Assembly: GCA_964461295.1 (NCBI GenBank)
Contig: CAYWTX010000201.1
Span: 1-9,020, forward strand
DNA from: CAYWTX01 sp964461295
GTDB taxonomy: Bacteria; Planctomycetota; Phycisphaerae; SM23-33
Direction of reading: 5' to 3'
Length of the DNA: 9,020 nucleotides
Shown here: piece after piece, positions 1 through 5,707 of the stretch
Position numbering within the stretch: the first letter of the stretch is position 1
Layout: every line of letters starts with the position of its first letter
Notes under the pieces: model-generated
Databases searched by the model: none
What the model was told of the DNA's origin: nothing
The model's input: the letters and a program-made list of their open reading frames with translations, nothing else
Translations under genes and position numbers: made by a program

Positions 1-176
1 TCGCGAAAGAACCACAGCACCCAGCCCCAGACGACAGCGACGGGCACGGCCGCGATGGCGAACCACCACGCGCCGCGCGCGGAAAGCACGGCGAAGATGA
101 CCATGTGCGCCGCGAGGATCGCCGACAGCGTCAGCCATTCCCTCCGGCCGTACCTGGTCAGTCCGAAGCAAGTCAT
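1..176 (-). CDS. psd: Phosphatidylserine decarboxylase, N-terminal part (partial, runs off left edge)
   Basis: Reading down from the ATG at 176 gives 58 codons and no stop before the edge, so the rest of the gene lies outside the window. The peptide begins MTCFGLTRYGRREWLTL, then has two hydrophobic stretches at about residues 16-32 and 36-56, and ends GWVLWFFR. A short basic start (LTRYGxREW), two membrane segments and a WFFR that normally continues as DP is what I know of bacterial phosphatidylserine decarboxylases, which turn phosphatidylserine into phosphatidylethanolamine at the inner membrane. The catalytic LGST/GSS self-cleavage site would be in the missing part, so the call rests on the N-terminus only. 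The gene is divergent from phoH. No good Shine-Dalgarno precedes the ATG, but a TACAAT box lies 6 nt upstream. It could instead be another small membrane protein. Confidence 0.5.
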   Translation of the reverse strand, partial: MTCFGLTRYGRREWLTLSAILAAHMVIFAVLSARGAWWFAIAAVPVAVVWGWVLWFFR

Positions 177-182
177 TGCGGC

Positions 183-188
183 ATTGTA
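183..188 (-). promoter_or_regulatory. Candidate -10 box of the psd-like gene, possibly leaderless
   Basis: On the minus strand TACAAT (188 down to 183) matches the sigma-70 -10 consensus at five of six positions. Six bases separate it from the ATG at 176, which would put the usual transcription start on or next to the A of the start codon. I see no convincing -35 hexamer 16-18 nt upstream (the sequence there is CCCGCG-like), so this is a -10-only call. Confidence 0.35.
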
Positions 189-311
189 CCTGTGCCTGGC
201 CGGTCGCGGGAAGAAGGAAACCCGCGCCCTGGCGGCCCGGCCGATGGTGACGGCGCGCGGTCCTTCTGTCCTGGGAGATGGCGAACGGGAACAGGCAGGC
301 CCTATTCGCCC

Positions 312-439
312 AACTGGGTATCCACTTGACTCAACCGGGGCTCCGGCGTGGCATGGGCGTCTCGCCCATTCCACACACGGGCGAGACGCCCGTGCCACAT
401 CGCAAGCCCGCCCAGGTTGAGTCACGTGGATACCCAGTT
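312..439. repeat. Nested inverted-repeat element (REPIN/MITE-like), 128 bp
   Basis: The outer arms at 312-336 and 415-439 are inverted repeats matching at 24 of 25 positions (mismatch T326/C425) and start AACTGGGTATCC. Inside are inner arms at 348-367 and 379-398, matching at 19 of 20 positions; the one difference (T354/G392) would be a U·G pair in RNA. Each inner arm is itself a hairpin: 353-359 with 363-369 (loop TCT) and 376-383 with 387-394 (loop AGA). Two REP-like hairpins facing each other within longer terminal arms is the layout of a REPIN or small MITE. There is no open frame for a transposase and no clear target-site duplication. The core GGGCGTCTCGCCC and its spurious translation GRDARAT are, from memory, recurrent in planctomycete and related genomes. 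Confidence 0.75.
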
Positions 440-611
440 TCGTCAATGGCTTCCTGCGAACGGATGAACGGTTACGGGCGGAGGAGAGACGATCACGCGG
501 CTGCTCCCCCTCGGCCGCGGGCGCATCGCCCCGCGGGCGGCGGCGAAGAAGGCCGGGCGCGGAGCGGGCGGGGGAGGTGAGCGCGAGTGGCCCGTTGAGC
601 GGTCCGTGGGG

Positions 612-640
612 GTGCACTTGCACCGAACACATGCTACACT
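612..640 (+). promoter_or_regulatory. Promoter of phoH–pgpH, extended -10
   Basis: TACACT at 635-640 is preceded by TG at 632-633, giving the extended -10 form TGCTACACT. The base 17 nt upstream of the box falls at GTGCAC (612-617), a poor -35, which fits a promoter relying on the extended -10. The predicted start is near 647, about 24 nt before the TTG at 671 or 51 nt before the GTG at 698. Confidence 0.5.
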
Positions 641-670
641 GGGCTGATACGGACACGGCGCCGGAACAAG

Positions 671-1798
671 TTGGATCCCCCGCCAGGTGACAATGTAGTG
701 GAACTGAGCATTCAACTGGATGATCCGCATCGGGCGGACGAGGTATTCGGCCCCATGGACCGGCACCTGCGGACGATCCGCGAGGCGTTCAGCGTGCAGG
801 TCTTCGCGCGGAACGGGCTGGTGAAGGTGACGGGGTCGGCCAAGAGCGTGTCTCGGGCCGCCGCCGTCATCGAACACCTCCAGCGCGCGGTGCGCCACAA
901 CCAGACAATCACCGCCGAGGCGGTCGCCGAGGCCGTCAGCGCCGCCGCCGGCGAGGCCGCCAAGCAGGCCTCCGAGGTTCTGGACGTATACGCGGCCGGG
1001 CAGATCGTCCAGGGCAAGACGCCCGGGCAGAAGCGGTACATCGAGGCCATGCGGACACACGACCTGGTCTTCTGCACCGGCCCGGCGGGGACGGGCAAGA
1101 CCTACCTGGCCGTTGCGGTGGCCGTGCATCTGCTCAAGCATCAGCACGCCCGAAGGCTGGTCCTGGCCCGCCCGGCGGTGGAAGCCGGCGAGAAGCTGGG
1201 CTTCCTGCCCGGCGACATGCAGGCGAAGGTGAACCCGTACCTTCGCCCGCTGTTCGACGCCCTGCACGACATGATGGACTTCGAGCAGATTCGGCGGTTC
1301 ATGGCCAACGACCTGATCGAGGTGATCCCGCTGGCGTTCATGCGCGGGCGGACGCTGAACGATTCGGTGATCATTCTCGACGAGGCTCAGAACGCGACGG
1401 TCTCGCAGATGCTGATGTTCCTGACGCGGATGGGGCACGGCAGCAAGATGATCGTCACGGGCGACGACAGCCAGATCGACCTGCCGGAGGACGTGCCCAG
1501 CGGGCTGCTGGACGCCCAACGGCGTCTGCGGGGCATCCGCGGGCTGGCGATGGCGCGGCTGGGCGGGGCGGACATCGTGCGCCACCGGCTGGTGCAGAAC
1601 ATCGTGGAAGCCTACGCCCGGCGGACCGACATGCGCGAGGAATCGGAGTGTCGCGACGACGCCGGCGAGCGCCCCAACGGTGTGAATAGAGAAGGCAGTG
1701 CGTCTCCCGAGGCCCGGGAACCTGAGTCCCTGGGACGGTCCCTGGGACGGTCCCTGGGACAGCCGCGCGACTCGACGCGCGAGGACGCCGGATCGTAA
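671..1798 (+). CDS. phoH: PhoH-family ATPase (PhoH/YbeZ type)
   Basis: A cytoplasmic P-loop ATPase of the PhoH family, whose YbeZ-type members work with the endoribonuclease YbeY in RNA and ribosome metabolism. Visible parts, counted from the TTG: a KH-like N-terminal domain (about 10-75, including VKVTGSAKSV), Walker A GPAGTGKT at 137-144, RPAVEAGEKLGFLPGD at 167-182, Walker B VIILDEAQN at 233-241, the MIVTGDDSQIDLP motif at 260-272 and the conserved VRHRLVQNIVEAY at 303-315. The core is complete. Residues from about 323 to 375 are a low-complexity hydrophilic tail containing a 12-bp tandem repeat. The start is uncertain: TTG 671 keeps the longest frame, but GTG 698 has AGGTGA 7 nt upstream and fits family N-termini at least as well. 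The TAA at 1796-1798 abuts the next ATG, so the two genes are almost certainly cotranscribed. Confidence 0.95.
   Translation: MDPPPGDNVVELSIQLDDPHRADEVFGPMDRHLRTIREAFSVQVFARNGLVKVTGSAKSVSRAAAVIEHLQRAVRHNQTITAEAVAEAVSAAAGEAAKQASEVLDVYAAGQIVQGKTPGQKRYIEAMRTHDLVFCTGPAGTGKTYLAVAVAVHLLKHQHARRLVLARPAVEAGEKLGFLPGDMQAKVNPYLRPLFDALHDMMDFEQIRRFMANDLIEVIPLAFMRGRTLNDSVIILDEAQNATVSQMLMFLTRMGHGSKMIVTGDDSQIDLPEDVPSGLLDAQRRLRGIRGLAMARLGGADIVRHRLVQNIVEAYARRTDMREESECRDDAGERPNGVNREGSASPEAREPESLGRSLGRSLGQPRDSTREDAGS
1727..1762 (+). repeat. 12-bp tandem repeat, three copies, inside the phoH tail
   Basis: TCCCTGGGACGG occurs at 1727-1738 and 1739-1750, and again at 1751-1762 with the last two bases AG. Being a multiple of three, it keeps the frame and encodes SLGR-SLGR-SLGQ. 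Each unit contains the near-palindrome GTCCCTGGGAC, so neighbouring copies can also pair. It lies after the last conserved PhoH motif. Confidence 0.85.
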
Positions 1799-4198
1799 AT
1801 GGCAATCGGAAGGAAGACATCCCGTCAACTCCGCCGCCCCGCCCGCGCGACGGCCGGACCGTCGCTGCGGCAACGCTTCCGTGCAGCCGGCGGCGTGCAG
1901 GCGGTGTTGCTGGCGGCCGCTTTCTACGCGGTCGTGCTCGTGCTGGACCTTTGGCCGGGACAGCCGCTGCCGTACCGCCTGGGGCAGTACATGCCCCAGG
2001 ACGTTCACGCTCGGGTCGCCTTCGGCGTCCTGTCGGAGAAACTTCGCGATGCCGCCATCCAGCGGGCCCGCGCCTCCGCGCCGGCTGTGTTCGGACTGGA
2101 CCCCTCCGTGGTGGAGGACGCCGTCGCGGCGCTGCGCAAACTGCCGCGCCAGGCTGCCGACGCCAACGGCAACGTTGCCGCGCTGCCGCAGGAGGTGCGA
2201 ACGCGTTTCGGCCTGACGCGGCCCGACCAGCTTGCCGCCTGGCGCAACTACCAGGAAGACCCCAACGCGGCCAAGGCGTTCCGCCAGTGGCTGGAGGAGT
2301 TGGCCCCGAGGATGGCGCGGACGCACGTGGTGGACCTGAAGGACCCGCGAGTGCGGGTCCGGCCGGAACGCGCTGTGCTGCGCGGGTCCGACGCCGCGGC
2401 CGAGAAGGAAGGCAGCGACTTGCTGGACCTGCGGGACCGCGCGGTGGCCGACGAGGCCGCCCGCCTGGCGGGCCCGCTGCCCGAAGCGCCGCGGGCGAAC
2501 GCGACGGCCTGGTTGACGCACGTCCTGCGATCGCGCCCCGTCTACCGCTACGACGACGCCGAGAGCCGCATACGCGCCGACGCCGCCGAGCAGGCGGTTC
2601 GCCTTCAGCCGCCCCGCGAGGTCCACATCGAGTACGCCGTGGACCAGCGTCTCGTCCGGCGAACCCAGGCGGGGTCCACGGGCCTTTCCTCCGAGGACCT
2701 GGCGGTCCTTCAGGCCGAGCGGGCCGCCCTGGAGGAGGCGCCGTCCCGGCAGGGACCGGGGAAATGGGTGGGCCCGCTGGGGCGGGCGGGGATCGACCTT
2801 CTGGTCGTGGCGCTGCTGTCGCTGTACGTCTGGGACCGGCGCCGCCAACTCCGCAACGGCGCCTCCCGGACAATCGGCCTGGCCGTTCTGCTGGCCGCCA
2901 AGGCCGCCGCCGCCAAGATCCTTCTCTACTCCGCCGCCCTCAACCCCTCCGTGGCCGTGATGCCCGTGCTGATGGCCTCCGTCATGCTCGCTATCGCCGT
3001 GGAAAGGCAGTTCGCGCTGGCCCTGGCCGCGGCGAGCGTGCTGCTCACCGTGCTGGTCCTGCGGGCCGACCTGGGCATGCTGCTGATTCTCTCCGCCGGG
3101 GCCGTCTCGGCGGTGCTCCAGCTCGACGAGATTCGGACGCGGACGCGGCTGATCCGCGTCGCGGGCGTGTCGGCGGCGGCCGTGATGGGCGCGGTGTGGG
3201 TCGTCGCGCTGGCCGACGGCGTCCCCTGGCGCTTCGCCCTGGGCGATTCGCTGTGGGCGGCCGGACCGGCGGCACTGGTGGGCTTTGTCACGCTGGGCGT
3301 GCTTCCGCTCATCGAGCGGGGCTTCCACGTGGCGACGAGCCTGACGCTGCTGGAATGCTGCGACGCGTCCAGGCCGCTGATGCGCCGGCTGGCGCTGGAG
3401 GCGCCCGGCACGTACAACCACTCGCTGCAGCTTGGGGCGATGTGCGAGACGGCCGCCGAGACCATCGGCGCCAACGGGCTGCTCGCGCGGGCGGGAGCGT
3501 ACTACCACGACATCGGAAAGATCAACAAGCCGGAGTATTTCGTGGAGAACCAGGCCGGCACGTTCAGCCCGCACGAGAAGCTTTCACCGGCGATGAGCCT
3601 GCTGATCCTCATCGGGCACGTGAAGGACGGGCTGGAGATGGCCCGCGAGTACGGCCTGCCGAAGGTGCTGCACGAGTTCATCGTGGCACACCACGGCACG
3701 ACGCTGGTGCAGTACTTCTACAAGGCGGCCACCGAGCGCCGGCGATCCGACGTCGACCGCGCGCCCGACGAAGTCGAATTCCGCTACCCCGGCCCCAAAC
3801 CGCGCCACAAGGAGCCGGCCATCCTCATGCTGGCCGACGCCTCGGAAAGCTCGGTTCGCGCCATGGGCGACCCCACCCCGGGGCGCATCGAGAACCAGGT
3901 CCACGCCATGGTCACCCGCCGCCTCATGGACGGCCAACTCGACGAGTGCGACCTCACGCTTCGCCAGGTGCACCAGATCGAGGAATCGCTCATCAAGACC
4001 CTCTGCGGCATGTATCACACTCGCGTGTCGTATCCCACCCCCAGCGGCCAGAAACCCTCCGCGGCCGAACTGCATCCGCGCGGCGAGAACAGCAAGGGCG
4101 CTCGCCCCCCGGCCGGCGACGACGGCGGCAAGACCAGGCTCACCGAAGACCGCGCCGCCGAGGTCGAGGCGAAGACCACCGAGGCCCAGGCGGGGTAG
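1799..4198 (+). CDS. pgpH: 7TMR-HD membrane phosphodiesterase (PgpH/YqfF family)
   Basis: A 799-residue membrane protein with the full architecture of PgpH-type proteins, which in Gram-positive bacteria hydrolyse c-di-AMP. Order: short basic N-terminus, one membrane segment at about 32-52, an extracytoplasmic 7TMR-HDED-like domain at about 60-315, seven membrane segments at about 327-505, then a cytoplasmic HD domain at about 530-740. The metal-binding set is intact: H541, the H570-D571 pair in YYHDIGKINKPEYF, H607, H631-H632 and D680 in LADASESSVRA. An active phosphodiesterase is therefore expected; its substrate here is inferred from the family. Residues 744-799 form a polar low-complexity tail. 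The ATG follows the phoH stop with no gap and has only a weak GGA nearby, so translation is probably coupled to phoH. The usual next partner, ybeY, does not follow. Confidence 0.92.
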   Translation: MAIGRKTSRQLRRPARATAGPSLRQRFRAAGGVQAVLLAAAFYAVVLVLDLWPGQPLPYRLGQYMPQDVHARVAFGVLSEKLRDAAIQRARASAPAVFGLDPSVVEDAVAALRKLPRQAADANGNVAALPQEVRTRFGLTRPDQLAAWRNYQEDPNAAKAFRQWLEELAPRMARTHVVDLKDPRVRVRPERAVLRGSDAAAEKEGSDLLDLRDRAVADEAARLAGPLPEAPRANATAWLTHVLRSRPVYRYDDAESRIRADAAEQAVRLQPPREVHIEYAVDQRLVRRTQAGSTGLSSEDLAVLQAERAALEEAPSRQGPGKWVGPLGRAGIDLLVVALLSLYVWDRRRQLRNGASRTIGLAVLLAAKAAAAKILLYSAALNPSVAVMPVLMASVMLAIAVERQFALALAAASVLLTVLVLRADLGMLLILSAGAVSAVLQLDEIRTRTRLIRVAGVSAAAVMGAVWVVALADGVPWRFALGDSLWAAGPAALVGFVTLGVLPLIERGFHVATSLTLLECCDASRPLMRRLALEAPGTYNHSLQLGAMCETAAETIGANGLLARAGAYYHDIGKINKPEYFVENQAGTFSPHEKLSPAMSLLILIGHVKDGLEMAREYGLPKVLHEFIVAHHGTTLVQYFYKAATERRRSDVDRAPDEVEFRYPGPKPRHKEPAILMLADASESSVRAMGDPTPGRIENQVHAMVTRRLMDGQLDECDLTLRQVHQIEESLIKTLCGMYHTRVSYPTPSGQKPSAAELHPRGENSKGARPPAGDDGGKTRLTEDRAAEVEAKTTEAQAG

Positions 4199-4202
4199 AG
4201 CC

Positions 4203-4357
4203 GTCCACGAATCGCCCAGCGCCGGCTCCGGCCGCAACCAAAGGCGGCAGGCAGCCGTGCCGGGCGCGGCATCAGCGCCATTCGCGACGACACGGACGGA
4301 CGCGGTACGAATTCGCCCGATGAAGAGGGCTTCCCAGGATTCGTGCGATTCGTGGAC
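4203..4357. repeat. 13-bp perfect inverted repeats bounding about 155 bp downstream of pgpH
   Basis: GTCCACGAATCGC at 4203-4215 is repeated exactly, inverted, as GCGATTCGTGGAC at 4345-4357. The right arm also overlaps a short direct repeat: GATTCGTG at 4338-4345 and 4347-4354, period 9. The enclosed sequence has no credible coding frame. The pair could bound a tiny mobile element or decayed dispersed repeat, or the arms could pair as a long-range stem after the pgpH stop. The 127-nt loop makes a classical terminator unlikely, and no T-run follows. Confidence 0.5.
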
Positions 4358-4376
4358 CGCGAAGCATCTCCCGTGC

Positions 4377-4405
4377 TGGGCAGGACGCTTCCACGGCGCT
4401 ACAAT
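4377..4405 (+). promoter_or_regulatory. Promoter of the 75-residue protein gene
   Basis: TGGGCA at 4377-4382 (four of six against TTGACA) and TACAAT at 4400-4405 (five of six against TATAAT) are separated by 17 bp, the optimal spacing. The predicted start is near 4412, giving a leader of about 29 nt that holds the ribosome binding site. This implies the small gene is transcribed independently of phoH–pgpH. Confidence 0.6.
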
Positions 4406-4426
4406 TCCAGTGTGGAAACATAGGAC

Positions 4427-4434
4427 AAGGAGGT
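4427..4434 (+). promoter_or_regulatory. Strong Shine-Dalgarno of the 75-residue protein
   Basis: AAGGAGGT lies 6 nt before the ATG at 4441. It is the only near-perfect anti-16S match found before a gene in this window; the other starts have weak or partial sites. It fixes the start of the small gene. Confidence 0.8.
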
Positions 4435-4440
4435 GCGAAG

Positions 4441-4668
4441 ATGACGCACCAACTTACGTTGTCGGGCGAGGAACTCGGCGAACTGGATGAGATGCTCAGC
4501 CGGGAACTCCAGGCTGCACACGTCGAACTGCACCGCACGGATTCGCTGTACTTCAAGGAGAAGGTGCAGCACCATCTGGAGCTGATGACGCATGTGCGGG
4601 AGGCGGTTCGCACGGCCGAGGCTTCGCCTGTTCCGGACCATGAATTCGACGACATGGCGGTTGGGTGA
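4441..4668 (+). CDS. Small helical conserved hypothetical protein, 75 aa
   Basis: I do not recognise a named function. The protein reads MTHQLTLSGEELGELDEML followed by charged helical sequence to about residue 60 and an acidic end (DHEFDDMAVG). The pattern LTLSxEE…L…ELQAAHVELHRTDSLYFKEK resembles small uncharacterised proteins common in Planctomycetota and deltaproteobacteria, which carry LxxELxxLRVEIxxTD followed by a hydrophobic heptad pattern. A helical-hairpin or short coiled-coil fold is likely. There is no signal peptide, membrane segment, cysteine or visible zinc site. Its own promoter and a near-consensus ribosome binding site argue strongly that it is real and well expressed. It is convergent with the downstream esterase gene. 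Confidence 0.8.
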   Translation: MTHQLTLSGEELGELDEMLSRELQAAHVELHRTDSLYFKEKVQHHLELMTHVREAVRTAEASPVPDHEFDDMAVG

Positions 4669-4678
4669 CCGTGGGCAT

Positions 4679-4694
4679 CCGGCTTTCCAGACGG
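4679..4694. repeat. Imperfect palindrome resembling a decayed dispersed repeat
   Basis: CCGGCTTTCCAGACGG is an imperfect hairpin close to CCGGCTTTCCAGCCGG, a palindrome I recall as dispersed in many planctomycete genomes. It is bracketed by a direct repeat, GTGGGCATCCGG at 4671-4682 and GTGGGCATTCGG at 4695-4706 (11 of 12). It lies just after the small gene's stop, in a 259-bp convergent spacer with no credible gene. Further right, a 5-bp hairpin at 4840-4854 lacks a T-run. Confidence 0.25.
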
Positions 4695-4927
4695 GTGGGC
4701 ATTCGGACATTATCGGTGCGGCGGAGCAACACGACCGGTCCGTGCCGGGCTGGCTGCTTGTGAAGACGAACCACGACGTTGGTCTCGTATTCCAAAGCGC
4801 CCAGCCCGTCATGGGCCGGTCGCCTCTTGCGCATTGCGGGCGCCTGAGCGGCGCGGGAAACCGCCCGTGCAAGGCTTGTCGATTCTGTCGGCGCATGGGT
4901 TGCGCATCGACGGGGCCGTGATGCCTC

Positions 4928-5686
4928 TCACCACGCGGACAGCTTCTTGAGGCCCAGGGCCTTGGCGTGGAAGGCCAGGGCTTCGCGGACGTGCAGGTCC
5001 CAGTAATCCCAGTTGTGGCTGCCGGGGAACTCGGCGTACTCGTGCCCGATGCCGGCCTGGCCGAGCTGCGCGTGGAAGCGGCGGTTGTCGGCCAGGAGGA
5101 AGTCCTCCGTGCCGCAGTCGATGCGGATCCTCGGCAGGTGCCCCTCTGCCGCGGCTTTCCTCGCGAGGCGAAGCAGATCGTGGCGGCTGCCCGCCGGGCG
5201 GCGTCCGAAGACGCGCCGCAGTTCGGCTTCGGTCGGCTTGTCGTAACGCTTGGCCCCGTGCAGGAGGGCGCCGCTGTGCGAGTTGACGCTGCGGAACTTG
5301 TGCGGATACGCCAGCGCCAGTTGCAGCGCGCCGTAGCCGCCCATCGAAAGCCCGCCGATGCACCGGGCGGCCGCGGCCCGCCGGGCGCGGAAGTTGCGCT
5401 CGACGAAATCGAGCAGTTCCTCCCCGAAGTGCCGGGCATAGTCGGGGCCATCGGCGTTCTTCGTGTAGAAGCCGCGATACCCGTCGGGCATCACGACCAT
5501 CAGCGGCCACTGCCTGGCGTACATCTCGATCCGCGTCTGCCGCAGCCAGATCGTGTAGTCGTCCGACATCCCGTGCAACAGGTAGAGAGTCGCGAACGGC
5601 GGCTTGGCCTTCTCGGGCAGCAGCACGTGCATGGCGGTCCACTTGCCGATGACCTCGCTGCGCCAGTTGACCGTGCATAACGCCAT
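4928..5686 (-). CDS. Esterase D / tributyrin-esterase-type alpha/beta hydrolase
   Basis: A complete 252-residue serine hydrolase of the esterase D family (EstA/tributyrin esterase, S-formylglutathione hydrolase relatives), which cleaves short-chain acyl or acetyl esters. The catalytic triad is visible: nucleophile S114 in GLSMGGYGA, acid D195 in DCGTEDFLLAD, and base H224 in PGSHNWDYWD. YLLHGM at 35-40 supplies the oxyanion-hole HG. The start MALCTVNWRSEVIGK at 5686 matches EstA-type N-termini, which typically begin with a MAxxxVxxxSxxLG pattern, so I keep it; GCGGA lies a few bases upstream as a weak ribosome binding site. There is no signal peptide, so it is probably cytoplasmic. It follows the M50-like gene by 21 bp on the same strand, suggesting an operon. 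The natural substrate cannot be read from the sequence. Confidence 0.9.
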   Translation of the reverse strand: MALCTVNWRSEVIGKWTAMHVLLPEKAKPPFATLYLLHGMSDDYTIWLRQTRIEMYARQWPLMVVMPDGYRGFYTKNADGPDYARHFGEELLDFVERNFRARRAAAARCIGGLSMGGYGALQLALAYPHKFRSVNSHSGALLHGAKRYDKPTEAELRRVFGRRPAGSRHDLLRLARKAAAEGHLPRIRIDCGTEDFLLADNRRFHAQLGQAGIGHEYAEFPGSHNWDYWDLHVREALAFHAKALGLKKLSAW

Positions 5687-5707
5687 GGGATGTCCGCCGT
5701 TTGCGAG

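Larger units (their letters stand above)
177..670. other. Divergent intergenic region psd–phoH
   Basis: This 494-bp stretch separates the psd-like gene from phoH. It holds the psd -10 candidate at its left end, a nested inverted-repeat element at 312-439, and the phoH promoter near 635. The remaining parts, about 190-310 and 440-600, show no coding pattern I trust. Short reading frames cross the repeat, but their peptides are simply the translated palindrome (for example GRDARAT), and 480-590 is compositionally extreme GC-rich sequence. Confidence 0.7.

Noticed and set aside
55..580. Short plus-strand frames left of phoH with peptides such as GRDARAT and TGETPVPHR
   Set aside because: They translate the nested palindrome and the antisense of the psd-like gene; the composition is not protein-like.
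1727..1762. Possible start of a CRISPR-like array
   Set aside because: Three directly abutting 12-bp units have no spacers and lie inside a coding frame.
443..3574. A 1043-codon open frame on the minus strand opposite phoH and pgpH
   Set aside because: The plus strand there encodes two proteins with complete motif sets. The antisense frame is arginine/histidine/glycine-rich without any recognisable domain, as expected from mirrored GC-rich codons.
1951..4323. A 790-codon plus-strand frame overlapping pgpH
   Set aside because: It is an alternative frame of pgpH, arginine/glycine-rich with no motifs; the pgpH frame carries all the HD-domain ligands and membrane segments.
4592..4921. Plus-strand frame after the 75-residue gene
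   Set aside because: It starts inside the small gene in another frame and shows no known motif, ribosome binding site or codon pattern.
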